Shown here in pieces: positions 35,049 through 45,819 of a stretch of 64,000 nucleotides of DNA. The stretch is from Schistocephalus solidus (lineage: Eukaryota; Platyhelminthes; Cestoda; Diphyllobothriidea; Diphyllobothriidae), in contig WEDG01007264.1 in the NCBI GenBank assembly GCA_017591395.1, positions 62,001-126,000 on the forward strand, in the 5' to 3' direction. The first letter of the stretch is position 1, and each line of letters opens with the position of its first letter. A model generated the notes under the pieces. That model made no database searches. It saw nothing but the letters and a program-made list of their open reading frames with translations, and had not been told where the DNA came from. The position numbers and the translations under genes are program-made.

Positions 35049-35132
35049 CAGTGAAAAAACTCCTACCTTGAAAATGGAGGCTGAGTTCAATAGGCCTCCA
35101 TTTTTGAAAAGACGGTAGGAGAAAAAAACTGC
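35049..35132. repeat. 84-bp hairpin-forming unit
   Basis: CAGTGAAAAAACTCCTACC at the left and GGTAGGAGAAAAAAACTGC at the right enclose an inner pair, TTGAAAATGGAGGC and GGCCTCCATTTTTGAA, so the whole unit folds into an imperfect hairpin. A similar 85-bp unit in inverse orientation lies at 36,793-36,877, and half of one at 45,360-45,418. Confidence 0.65.
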
Positions 35133-35559
35133 TTAGGAAAATAAGGTAAAGTGGTAGAGTAGGCTAATACCGAGGTGGCATTTCAGAATGAGATATTGAA
35201 ACGTCGATATGGTTCGTTCTTGATCACTATGGCACAAAAAACCAAAGCTCGCGAAAAGGCGTCAGTGAACTTGAAGCCTCAGCATCTTCGGATCCAGAAT
35301 TGAATCCTGATGATGTTAAGTATCCAAAGAAACGGCAGCATTTTCAACTGTATACGTACGGATCACTTCCTCTTTTGAATGACTGGTGATATAAGGAGAC
35401 ATCCTGGTTCATGTGGAATCGACGTAGAGAAAATATGTTTCAAGAGGGCCACTTAAATTCCCGATGCTCCTTTCTCCGAGTCGTTGAGAAAGCTGCTCGG
35501 AATGATACTCAAGAACCGGTGTGGTAGTTGAAATCCAAAAATCTTATGACTGGGGCATC

Positions 35560-35795
35560 TCGTTAGAGATGAAACGCCGGAGGTGGTTGAATGTCGTTTT
35601 TGGAAGCAATCAGCAGTTAGATTTACTGCTGTCTTGAATGTCCAGGCTACGAAACAATCATCGTGGGGTGTTTTTTTTCAGCCGGATCACTCTCCCATCG
35701 ATTGGATGAAAAGGAAGACACAAGTAACAGAATTAAAAAAAGATGTTACTGCGAGGGGAAATCAACCTGAAATTACAAGAAAACAAAATCATTAA
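35560..35795 (+). pseudogene. CR1-like ORF1 C-terminal remnant
   Basis: The 70-residue ORF contains SSWGVFFQPDHSPIDWMKRK, matching the FFQPDYSPAERAKRKEL block of flatworm CR1-like ORF1 and the diverged copy at 33,690. It ends about 70 bp before the endonuclease of the next ORF, so it is probably the ORF1 end of the element running to 39.0 kb. Confidence 0.65.
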
Positions 35796-35867
35796 AAGAA
35801 AGCGCTCGTTTTAATGGGAACATCCGGTTAAATTGTCGGCTACTGCACATGTCACCAGCCATACCAA

Positions 35868-36760
35868 ATGCCCTTTGTTTTGAACCCAAACAGGGGATTA
35901 GATAAATCTTGCGAAATATCCAGCAATAATATTCAGGTGCAAGAAACAACAAAAAATCTCCAGAGATCGAGAAAACAAAGCAAATGTACGCAAATGTGCA
36001 GTCTATTCAACAAACTAGGTGAAATCAAACGGGCAATGGACAATTTACAACCCAAATTCATAGCTCTAACAGAAACCTGGTTAATTGAGCAAAAAGAAGG
36101 CACAGAAGACAGGCTAGACGGGTTTCAGCTTTTTGCATGAACCAAAATGGACGTAGGAGTGGGGGAATTGCAAGGTTTATCCGAGGCAGTATTGGCTGCG
36201 ATCCGGATGGTCCCTAACCAAATAGGAACACGTTTTGCGAAATAATTAGTTGTAGATTGAAAGTCCCAAACCAACCGAACCTCCAAAGCAACGGAAGGAC
36301 ACGACCGAAGCACTCATCATGGAGGTCAAGTAAATCTGCCTTAGCAATCACTATTCATACTTGGAGATTTAAACTCTCCTGACATCGATTTGTTGTCGAT
36401 GTGCTGCTCGCGATTGAAAAATTCATTTTAACAAAAATTAATTCAGTTTGTTAATGACGAGTTCCTTAACTAACACGAACAATGGGTACGCGATTCCGAA
36501 ACGGGCAGCAGTCAAACTCTTTGGATCTTTTCCTTATTATAGACGATAATTGCATCCTTGGATTAAGTTCCCACACGTCCCATGGACAAAGTGATCATTG
36601 CGGTTTTGCTTGGAAGTACAGTCATTTTTTTGTTCAAGATTTTCGAGCAGTTAGGGAGAGAAATGTATGGAAAGGGGATTATACAAAAATGAAAGAACTG
36701 CTGAATGAGATAGACTGGAGCCCTGCCAACATACGTTGTCAGCAACATCACAATACTATC
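35868..36760 (+). pseudogene. CR1-like endonuclease, broken
   Basis: Begins with MCSLFNKLGEIKRAMDNLQP and FIALTETWLIEQK (catalytic Glu). GFQLFA is followed by a frame change, then decayed sequence. From 36,480 it resumes with NSLDLFLIIDD and HTSHGQSDHCGF (terminal Ser-Asp-His), then ERNVWKGDYTKMKELLNEID. The middle (36,140-36,480) is degraded. It precedes the RT at 37.4 kb after an inserted hairpin unit. Confidence 0.75.
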
Positions 36761-36792
36761 CCATTACATCTAGCTATTAATTTTTTAGTTAG

Positions 36793-36877
36793 GCAGTTTT
36801 TTTCTCCTAGTTTTTTTTTTAATTGGTGGCTCGCCGAAACTCCGTCTCCTATTTAACCGTAGGAGTTTTTTTACTGC
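36793..36877. repeat. 85-bp hairpin-forming unit, inverse of 35,049-35,132
   Basis: GCAGTTTTTTTCTCCTAG at the left and CGTAGGAGTTTTTTTACTGC at the right. Read on the minus strand its ends match those of the unit at 35.05 kb. It sits between the endonuclease and RT of a CR1-like element, so it inserted there after that element. Confidence 0.6.
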
Positions 36878-36879
36878 TT

Positions 36880-37440
36880 TTTTTCTAGTTAACCGTATAT
36901 GCCAAAAATTTTTGACTATTGTTTTAAAATGGCAAATCGTTCTGAATCGGATATTCCTACCATACTCCTCATTTATGCTGTTCATATGGCTGCTCACATA
37001 GCTCAGCAATTATCCACTTTGTATTTATTTATACCGCAATACTAAGTTTGTAATGATGGGGCACTCTGGGCCTTACATATTAATTTTTTTTATTTATTCA
37101 TACCTGACCCAAACGCTGCCTGGTTCTTTTTTAGTTACTTGATTTAGCAGTTGGTAGAGAGCTGCTGTCCACTTATAAGGAGATCGTGCGTCTCCCAACC
37201 CGAGTGGTTGACATCGGAAATAAAACAGGAATCTCAAGAAGAAAAGTAAACATATGCTAGATATCAACAACCCGAACATTTGTTTCCTTTAAGAAACAGC
37301 AAAATCAGCGTCAAATTTCCTGAGGAAAGAAAGATCAGCCTTTGAGTCAGAAATAGGCAAAGACATACCGAAAAACTAGAGAAGGTTCTTTGCTAACTTG
37401 AATAAGTCAAAACGAAATCGGGACTCCATTCCTTGTCTAA
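36880..37440. other. AT-rich linker without recognised coding sequence
   Basis: Lies between the hairpin unit and the first CR1-like RT copy. The expected endonuclease-RT linker protein is not recognisable here apart from short Lys-rich stretches. Confidence 0.4.
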
Positions 37441-39012
37441 GAGACTAGCAGGGAAACAAGTTAACCGATAATACCAACCTCTCATCCAATTTGTTTATGT
37501 CCGTGCATACAGAGGAGCCGCCTTTTGACAAGAAAGAACAGCAAAGTATTGCCACACCTACAAATAAAATAAGCACGGTGACATTCCCAACAGACACAGT
37601 AAGAAAAACTCTGAAACAGCTGCTGCCCACTAAATCACCTGGCCCGGATGGCATATCAGCAAAAGTTCTGAATGAGCTTACCGACCAGCTGGCCTCTCCG
37701 CTCTCCACGATCTTTGAAAATTCGATGGAGGCCGGGGCTCTGCCTACTGAGTGGAAGTTAGTCTACCTTACTTCTACTTTATAGGGGGAATGGGAACATT
37801 ATCAAATAGTTTCAGACAAGTCAGTCTCACAAGTATGTGTCGCAAAATAATGGAGGAAATAATAAAAAAGGAACTGAGGAAGCATATTGAAGAGAACAAC
37901 TTGCTAATGTCATATCAACATGGATTAAGAAACGGTCGATCCTGCCTCACAAACCTGCCCACATCCATGGAGAGCGGGATGAAATCAGTGGAATTGGGTT
38001 AATCAATCGATGCGGTCTACATTGACTTCAGCAAAGAATTTGATAGGGTCCAGTACAGACGGTTGATATTGAAGCTGCGTCAAATGGGAATGACTGGTAA
38101 CCTACTCAAATGGTTGGCCAAATTTCTCACAGGCAGGTGTCAATGTGTTTGCATTGAAAACACCAAGTCACACTGGGAAACCGTTCACTATATAGGTCCG
38201 CAGGGGAGCGTTCTGGGTCCCATTCTATTTCTGAGATACGTGAACGACTGTGTTAATTGTTTGACTTGCGAGAAATTTATATAAGCTGTTGATCTGAAGT
38301 TATGGACTTCCATGGAAAAACTGGAGGATGCGCGTAACTTACATAATAACCTGGATCGCTTGCAAATTTGGTGTGATCAGTGGCTACCGAACCTTAATTT
38401 TAACAAATGCCAAGTCATCTGACTACGGTCTAGTTACAGAAAGGTGATGCGGTTCGAATATCAGTACTTCATCGGCGGTCACCAACTCGAGGAGGTAACT
38501 AATCTCAAGGACTTGGGTGTGTGGATAACGCCCACTCTCAAACCATCATCGCACTGTGACAAGATACCAAAAAAACTGTGTCTTATGAGTTATCATGAGC
38601 ACCTTCGTTAATTTTGACGAAGAGCTTTTTTGAGTGCGTGTTTGGAACATTTATCAAGCTGGTGTTGGAGTTTTGCGTTCAGGCGTGGCGCAACTGGACG
38701 AAGCATGACTTCGCTCTGTTGGAGAAAAATAAACGGGTGGCGAATAAACTAGTCAGAGGAATGGAATGCCTACCCTATGAGGGCAGACTCGAAAGACTAT
38801 AAATTTTTCATCTCTCTTATAGGCAATACAATGGGGATATGATCTTAGTCATTAAACTTGTCAGAGGATTTGATTTTGTTCTTCGAATGACCGATTTTTT
38901 GAAGTGACAAACACAACAAATCTCCGAGGTTCCCATTAAAAACTAAAGACGGATAACGCCAAAATTTAAGTGCAGGCCAACTTCTTTTCCCACCGGGTGA
39001 TTAAAGAATGGA
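37440..39012 (+). mobile_element. CR1-like reverse transcriptase, tandem copy A
   Basis: DTVRKTLKQLLPTKSPGPDG and LNELTDQLASPLSTIFENSM open the RT; SYQHGLRNGRSCLTNL, VYIDFSKEFDRVQYRR, PQGSVLGPILFLRYVNDC follow. The palm motif is destroyed (38,278: a stop, then AVDLKLW where FADDLKLW is expected). SHRVIKEW near 39,000 belongs to its C-terminal end, where it stops abruptly and copy B starts. At least three stops or shifts are present (near 37,785, 38,000 and 38,285). Confidence 0.85.
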
Positions 39013-40640
39013 AAACCAATGAATCCAATTTTTTTATGTTCGTGTATACCGAGGAACCACCTTTTGACGAGGACGAATGCGACAGTAATGCCACATCTAC
39101 AAACAAAATAAGCACGGTGTCGTTCCCAATGGACACAGTAAGAAAAACTCTGAAACAGCTACAGCGCACTAAATTACCTGGCCCAGATGGTATTTCCGCA
39201 AAAGTTCTCAATGAACTCACAGACCAGCTGGCCTCTCTGCTCTCCAAGATATTTGAAAGTTCGATGGAGGCGGGAGCTCTGCCTACCGAGTGGAAGATAG
39301 CCAACAGAACCCCCATCTATAAAAAAGGAGAGAGGACATCACCAAACAGTTTCTGACCAGTCAGCATCACAAGTATCTTATGCAAAATGATGGAGAAGAT
39401 AATCAAAACGGAACTGATGAGGCATCTTGACGAGAATAACTTGCTAAGTTCATATCAACATGGATTTCGAAGTGGTCGATCCGGCCTCACAAACCTGCTC
39501 ACATCCATGGAAAGTTGGACAAAATCATTAGAAATGGGTTTGTCAGTTGATGCGGTCTACATTGACTTCAGCAAAGAATTTGATAGGGTCCAGTACAGAC
39601 GGTTGATATTGAAGCTGCGTCAAATGGGAATTACTGGCAACCTACTCAAATGGTTGGCCGACTTTCTCACAGACAGGCGCCAGCGTGTTTGTATCGGAGA
39701 CGCCAAGTCTCACTGGGAAACCGTTCACAGTGGAGTTCCGCAGGGCAGCGTTCTGGGTCCCATTTTGTTTCTGATATACGTAAACGACTGCCTGGATTCT
39801 CTGGCATGCGAGGATGTAATTTTCGCTGACGATCTGAAGTTATGGAACTCGATTGAAAAACCGGAGGATGCGCGGAAATTACAACAAAACTTAGATCGCT
39901 TGCAAATATGGTGTGATGAGTGGCTGCTGAACCTTAATCTTAACAAATGCCAAATAATCCGACTGCGATCAAGTTCCAGAAGGATGATTAGGTTTGAATA
40001 CCAGTACTTTATCAGTGGTCACCAACTCCAGGAGGTAAATATTCTAAAGGACTTGGGTATATGGATAACACCAAGTCTCAAACCATCGTTGCACTGTGCG
40101 AATATCGCAAAAAAAGCTATGTGTATCTTAGGCGCAATCAGAAGGTCCTTCGTTAATTTTGATGGAGAGCATTTTTGGCGCGTTGTTGGAACATTTATAA
40201 TACCGGTTTTGGAATATTGCATTCAGGCGTGGCGCCCTTGGACGAAACATGACTATGCTCTGCTGGAGAAAGTTCAACGAAGGGCAACGAAACTTGTCAG
40301 AGGATTTGAATGCCTACCCTATGAGGGCCGCCTAGCAAGACTTAAAATTTTTCCTCTCTCTTATAGGCAATACAGAGGGGATATGATCTAGTCTTCAAAC
40401 TGGTCAAAGGAGTTGATTGTGCTCTTCAGATGTCCAACTTTTTTCGAATTGGCAAACATGACAAGTCTCAGAGGTCACCAATACAAACTGAAAAGAAATC
40501 ACGCCAAATTTGAAGTGCGGGCCAACTTCATTTCCCAACGGGTGATTTAAGAATGGAACAAACTGCCAGCCTCAGTTGTTCCGGTTGAAACCGTTGAAAT
40601 GTTTAAAAGAAGACTTGATGCATTTTAACTTGATAAACAT
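39013..40640 (+). mobile_element. CR1-like reverse transcriptase, tandem copy B (better preserved)
   Basis: Follows copy A head to tail. It begins within the segment corresponding to 37,478 of copy A (TCCAATTTTTTTATG against TCCAATTTGTTTATG) and runs to the C-terminal FKRRLDAF and a TAA at 40,626-40,628, then an AT-rich tail. Lesions are few: TGA at 39,354 replacing Arg, a one-base loss near 40,389 where copy A keeps an extra T, a frame change near 40,440 and TAA near 40,550. The catalytic FADD is intact. Confidence 0.85.
39387..40391 (+). pseudogene. CR1-like RT ORF of copy B, 334 residues with intact FADD
   Basis: Contains SYQHGFRSGRSGLTNLLTSM, VYIDFSKEFDRVQYRRLILK, GVPQGSVLGPILFLIYVNDC and VIFADDLKLWNS (39,822-39,833 encode FADD), and ends in the thumb/C-terminal LEYCIQAWRPWTKHDYALLE and LPYEGRLARLKIF. 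The N-terminal part lies in the same frame upstream (38,970-39,353), separated only by a TGA. The first catalytic Asp is in IDFSKEFD, where the usual Ala is Glu. Confidence 0.85.
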
Positions 40641-41340
40641 ATAAAATATAAATAGGTTTATTGATTTGGCACTGCTTGGCGCCGTCAAATCCTTAGAACA
40701 CAGGAAAAAACCTAAAACAAACTCCTCTTTTCATTAAACACTTAAGCTTTGGTTTGTTTGTTTGCTTTAATAGCAGTGTTGAAATGACGAGTTTGTTTTA
40801 AGTAAAAAAACCTGTTTTCCAAGGTTTAGAAATAGCAAAAATGAAGTAAAAGCAGCTAAACAGAATGAAGATGAATGTATCAGGGAAATAATGTTAAGAG
40901 TCAAGACTAGTCTGTTATTGACGTTCGAGGGTATTCATTTGACAGAGGTAGAAACGTCTGCGGTCGATTCGAAGGGATAGGTACTTCCAATCAGACGCGA
41001 GCGCAGTCGATTCCGGTGTGGGGTCTGCCGAATAATTAGACTTAGTTGACTGATTGCTAAAAAGGTGAAAATAGATTAGGAGCAAGAAGAGTTCAACGGT
41101 AAGAATCTTTCAATGCAGTCATACAGTCTTCATATTTGTATTATATATCATAGTGTTGATTATGTTTGATCTAGCTGTATGAAACAGCTAGTACCATTCG
41201 TTTCATAAAGCTATATCAAAACCTAGACGTGCGGCTCATTGCGCATTCGAATAACATAGAGCATAAATGATGTTAAAAATGGACTGCAGTGATCGATATA
41301 CTAAAACGACTAACGCCATGTAACATTTGCTTGTTTTGCT
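40641..41340. other. Anonymous sequence after the CR1-like tandem
   Basis: AT-rich, no recognisable coding similarity; probably old repeat material. Confidence 0.4.
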
Positions 41341-41343
41341 AGC

Positions 41344-41410
41344 GTCTATCTGTAAATAGGGTTTTCAAAGGCTCTGCCTATTTCCCTTATATATACTGAA
41401 TTATACTGAA
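41344..41410 (+). repeat. CR1-like 3' terminal segment, first copy
   Basis: CTGTAAATAGGG, TTTCAAAGGCTCTGCCTATT and CCCTTATATATACTGAATTATACTGAA match 41,568-41,636 almost exactly. The ATACTGAATT word is repeated at the end, the pattern expected at CR1-like 3' termini. Confidence 0.6.
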
Positions 41411-41636
41411 TAACAAACTGCCTACTTCGGTTTTCCTGGCTGAGAACGTTGGGATATTTAAAATAAAACTTGATGAATTTTTACTTGCTGGGCATACATT
41501 TAGTGAAGATCAATTACTGATATAATATAACCACACTTAAATTTTAAATACGCAGTTTTTCGGTAATGTTTGTCTGTAAATAGGGATTTCAAAGTCTCTG
41601 CCTATCTCCCTTATATATACTGAATTATACTGAATT
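41405..41636 (+). mobile_element. CR1-like LINE 3' end fragment
   Basis: KLPTSVFLAENVGIFKIKLD is the C-terminal LPASVV...VEMFKRRLD motif of CR1-like RTs (compare 40,560-40,628). The 3' UTR after it ends with the same ~68-bp terminal segment that also lies directly upstream (41,344-41,410), so this fragment appears inserted next to or into an earlier tail. Confidence 0.6.
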
Positions 41637-41639
41637 GAC

Positions 41640-42480
41640 AGTGAGCCTAATTGCCGGGTCAGCATCACGCCCACATCCAAGATGGATGATGTTATCATGG
41701 CAATTAACGACTTGATCAGAAATGGCCAAGCTATAATCGCGTCAATTACGACACTAAGCGGTGATCGCAAAAGCCTTTAATTGTAGTACGCATGTGATCG
41801 TGTGGCCACCACATATTATCAATATTGCTCACCTTGTGCATTTATCACCCATTTCAGCAATTGCCTCTGAGGATGAGTTCGAATGAGTACCCGAAACAAC
41901 AAGCCAATAAACAAAATGTTCCTGTGATCGCGTCTTCTTCTAAACTGTCTCCTGGAACTCGCCTGTGCCCTTCTATCAGCAGTCAAACTAGTGTAATTGG
42001 CATGTTGTGTTCAATGCACTAGGCAGTAACTACAGCACAGCCAACACGTCATGCACAACCTTGATCTTCGAATACTGTTTTCAGCATAAAAAAACTGAGG
42101 AAAATCTTCACAAAACATGTCTCGTTTCCAGTTAAAGGAGGTAGATGATAAAGTGGGAAAGGTCCGGATTTAGTTCTTAAGAAAACGTCACACATCTTCA
42201 TGCCCACATTCTTTCAAGTAATGAGGTAGTGTTCACGTGGGATTACGTGTTGTTCGCCGTTTTGCCTACTCTGGACAAAAAGACGCGAAGGACAATAATT
42301 AGCACAATAAACCTAGTTAGTTAACTAGCAACCTAAAAATAAGATTAACAGGAAGAATGTATTTTGAAACAATATGGCCGGAATAAGCAAGTCCAATATT
42401 TTAAAATTCTAAAACATTGAAATAAACTGAGAAACGTGGTCCTAAAAAATTCAAAAACTCACTCAAAAAACAAAACAAAA
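41640..42480. other. Anonymous sequence between CR1-like fragments
   Basis: Short ORFs only; nothing recognisable. Confidence 0.35.
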
Positions 42481-42699
42481 TCCTTAATTACTCTATGGCT
42501 ACCTCCGAAGAAGCAAAAGGAATTGACATTAAATTCCAATTATTAAGACTACCACGTGCGTTGAAATTCCCGAAAACAAGGACAAAGCTAAGTACTTTTC
42601 ACAGTTTTTTTACGATCGGTCTACAGAAACGACGCAAGATTCTTCGTCCTTCGACACAGGTCCTGCCAACTCCAATCATAACGCATATCCTGTTTCCGA

Positions 42700-43815
42700 A
42701 TTTCGAATCTGACGGGAAGTAGAGGAGGGAAGTGTGTCAGAATCCCAAAGACCGGGTGAGATTCCACCCAAGCTTCTCAAAACCTCGCTAGTTAATATTA
42801 TGTACTTCATTCAATGCACTATCAAAATTCGATTGACTCTGGAACACTTCTGATCGATTGGAAACTGGTGCATGAAACTACCCTATACAAAAATGATAGC
42901 AAGACGACAGTGAAAAAGTAAAAGCCAAAAATCTTGACATGCATCCTCCACAGAGTCATGGGGAGGATCATAATGCCCGATTTGGTGCGATTACTAGGGG
43001 CTCACAACCTCTTATCAAACTGCCAACACGAGTTCCGACAAATAAGATCCTGCTCGAAAAATTTGTTGCAAACTCTCCAGAGCTGTACACGAGATCTTGA
43101 GGATAGGCACAAGGTTCACATCGCCTTTGTTAAACTTCAAAATGCCTTCGACACTGCGCCTAATTGGAGACTGTTGTACAAGGTAAAAAGAATAGAAATC
43201 AGAGTTCACCTCCTCGGCTGGATCAACAGCTTCCGTGTGGATCGGTATCAGGTTGTGTACTTTGGCCAAGAGAAACTCAGTTCCGCTGCAGTAGACAATG
43301 GGGTTCCACAGGATTTGGCCCTAGGACCCATGCTGTTCCTAATATAGGTGTACGAGTAGTTCAGAGATTCAGATTGTGAAGCAGCAATGTTCGCCAACGA
43401 TATGAAAATCTGGAATGTAATCCGGAGCCGTACCGACGAAGATAGGCAACAGATAAAACTCAGTCCATTGGCGGAGTGGTCGAATTGTTCGTTTCTGCCG
43501 TTCAACGTCAATAACTGTACAATATTTCGTTTGGGAAACCCAGCGAGATCCACTAGAAGTAGAAGCAACTCTCTCAACTATGCTGCCTTGCAAAACGTAC
43601 CAACCTAAAATCACCTCAGTGTGCTGAAGACCACCTCCATAAAACCATCCACGTACCGCTCGAAGGTGACGGAGAGCCTAATGTTCGTGTTGTATGCTAT
43701 TAGGAGAGTCTTTGTGAATCCTGATTAAGATCGCTTCCGCCAGATTTTGAACCTTCGTGAGGCCGCATTTTGAATGTGCTTTACATGCCTGGAGGCCCCG
43801 GACCACAACAAAAAG
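42700..43815 (+). mobile_element. CR1-like reverse transcriptase, degraded copy
   Basis: The 137-residue ORF at 42,934-43,347 has LLGAHNLLSNCQHEFRQIRS (HGFR block), VHIAFVKLQNAFDTAP (motif A, Asp lost from the first position) and VDNGVPQDLALGPMLFLI (motif B, Gly-Ser replaced). At 43,385 AAMFANDMKIWNV is the FADD motif with Asp to Asn. SIKPSTYRSKVTESLMFVLY, FVRPHFECALHAWRPRT follow. It meets the minus-strand Gypsy fragment at about 43,810. Confidence 0.75.
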
Positions 43816-44700
43816 GCGTCTACATGGATAATGGTCCCTTTGTCAGCCTCGAAGTGCGATGGTATAGTCGGGTAGCTTATCTTTTTCTTTATCTTATCAA
43901 GTGTGTTTTGACATTCTTAAGAACAAACAAACTTCGCTTCTTTCCTAGGAGTCGGCTGAGAGGGGGGGTTTAATTGTACAGCCCGGTGATGAAAGGGGTC
44001 ATAGCTTACTAACCCCATAAACAATGGTACCTCCTTCGTGTTCTTTGACAATTTCATGTTTGCTAGTGCATTTACTCTCTTTAGATCAGATGTACGTCCA
44101 TTGTTGTTGAATTTGAACCCGAGCTAATGTATCTCCATAGTCTTAGTCGATCAGGTTCTAGTCTTCGTCTCAGCTCCTTCTGTCAGATAGCAACTACCAC
44201 ATCATCTTTAAGACATGAAATAGCACAGAGGAATTCGAAAGCATCATACCCGCGATCTGCTTGGTGCCATTTTCAAACCGAAGTTACGGCCAGTTTATCT
44301 GAAGAGGCGCTTTGTGAATATTAATGGTCAAAGTTTCCTATGATTTCTCGTTTACCTCAATTTGATGTAGACCTGGAATATATCAATTCTGATAAAAAGC
44401 TTAACTCAATTTTAGTGTTTCAAAAAGCTGCACAGAGGTTGGCAGAGGGTAACGGTAATCGTCTTATGTGTCAATCAAACCCGTGAAATAGCCTGCCCAC
44501 CACCATAATTATCCGCTGAGTTTCTTGACCGCCACGATTTAAGCCATCCAATTTGAACAGTTCGTCGGATAGATTATATCTTTCGCCTGTATTCGTTCTA
44601 TTTCAGCTTCTATGGACGACTGTAACGTAGACGGGACCCGCGTCTCGGCTTGATTACCGGGTTTTTCGATGGCTTCAATTTTAGGCCTAATTTAGCCTTT
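43780..44700 (-). pseudogene. Gypsy RT and RNase H start, broken
   Basis: CKKAKLGLKLKPSKNPVIKP opens the RT; after a frame change come SSIEAEIERIQAKDIIYPTN, IVAVKKLSG, DDYRYPLPTSVQLFETL and HQIEVNEKS (usual QIEVDEES). FGLKMAPSR and CLKDDVVVA (YLDDVVVA in relatives) follow near 44,220. Then LFMGLVSY, AKFVCS*ECQNTLDKIKKKI and HFEADKGTIIHVDAFLLWSG, where the RNase H first Asp is in HVDA. Stops are frequent. Confidence 0.75.
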
Positions 44701-44903
44701 TTACACCTTTCAACCGCGTTCTTCAACCTTTTCCTGTGCCTTTCCTTCAAGACCTCTTCAGTATCATTGTGCACTGCGCTGTAACATTCGTCAGTGGGGT
44801 GGTTCCATAATCGTAGTTTGGAGCTTGTTTTATTTCTGAGGATATTGTTCCGAGTCTTCGAGACATAGACACATATGAGGCACATCTTATTTCCAAAGAT
44901 CAT
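44610..44903 (-). pseudogene. ORF joining integrase C terminus to RT N terminus
   Basis: A 97-residue ORF that starts in the integrase end (MIFGNKM, usually MIFGRKLR) and ends in the RT start (KLGLKLKPSKNPVIKPRRG). The ~60 residues between them (KTRNNILRNKTSS...NDTEEVLKERHRKRL) contain no LTR, gag or protease motif. This bears on whether the unusual domain order is a true fusion. Confidence 0.6.
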
Positions 44904-45300
44904 TTGTCCGGGTTGTTCTGTAGACCAGAAGAAAATTGTTGAGATAGTCCATTTTAACTCCCCACGTTCCCCATCTTTATCATAGTATTACTTTAAGGTG
45001 TCAAGAAAACGTTCTGCTTGACCATTCGATTTAGGATGAAATGGCGGTGTCGTCACATGTCGGATTCACCATTTCTGGCACAACTGTCTGAGCACTGATG
45101 ACGTAAAATGGGTGCCATTATCCGCCAAAATCTCTGTGGGGATGCCATACCTGGATATAAGCTCTTCCGTGTTTTTGTAAGCTCAGCAGTGGCTGCCGTT
45201 ACATCAAATCTTCTAGCCACTTTGACCATGCGTCAATGACTACTAGAAACATTCGGTTGAAAAATGGTCCAGCGATATCCTACGCATCTTTCTAAGATGG
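44890..45300 (-). pseudogene. Gypsy integrase core with DDE triad
   Basis: GPFFNRMFLVVIDAWSKWLE carries the first Asp, YGIPTEILADNGTHFTSSVL the second, and HVTTPPFHPKSNGQAERFLD the Glu. The only interruption in the core is a TGA after LRQLCQKW and frame damage before YGIPTE. IN C-terminal GQMIFGNKM follows directly and runs without a stop into the RT tether. Confidence 0.8.
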
Positions 45301-45359
45301 CTTGGCCTGTATCGGCGTGCGTCATCCGTGCCCTTTCCGCATTGGGACGTGAATTGACT

Positions 45360-45418
45360 GGGGTTCCCGTCTCCGTAACAACCCACTTTCAAAAATGATG
45401 CAGGAGAAAAAAACTGCT
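45360..45418 (+). repeat. Partial copy of the hairpin-type unit
   Basis: CAGGAGAAAAAAACTGCTT is nearly identical to the right arm at 35,114-35,132, and the preceding GTCTCCGTAACAACCCACTTTCAAAAA resembles the interior of 36,793-36,877 read on the minus strand. The left arm is missing. It marks the 5' edge of the Gypsy fragment. Confidence 0.5.
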
Positions 45419-45819
45419 TTATGAAGGGATACGGAGGAGAATGGTATGTTACTTCTAGGCTGAAAGGATAAACGTAAACCAGCAATTTAGTACGAAGAAG
45501 TGAATATAGTGCACCCCGAGGTTTAAGTTCAAATAAGAAAGGGCGATGAAGGTTCGGCCTGGACGTCTCAGTAGTCAGATTGGAATTCTTTTCATGGTTG
45601 TCGGCAAACAAAACGGATGTGGCTTAAAACTTGCGTCTCAATATGGCCCAATTATTTGATTGAGAGATTGGGTATATGGAGATATCTTAGTTCTTGGGGG
45701 GAGACTATGCATAGAGGACATCATTTGGAGATGGTTTTCTAAATTCCCGATGGTCCTTTCTCGGGTCATGGAGAAAGCTGCTTGGAAAGGATGAGGAAAA
45801 TAAAATGTTAATGGAACCG

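Larger units (their letters stand above)
43780..45345 (-). mobile_element. Ty3/Gypsy fragment with integrase upstream of reverse transcriptase
   Basis: In minus-strand reading order the segment gives integrase (45,290-44,890), then RT (about 44,700-44,050), then the start of RNase H (to 43,780). Known Gypsy elements have RT, RNase H, integrase; the reversed order is known in Gmr1-like elements of deuterostomes. A recombination between two copies could also give it. Both ends are cut: at 43.8 kb by the CR1-like copy and near 45.35 kb by a sequence with the hairpin-unit motif. Confidence 0.75.
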
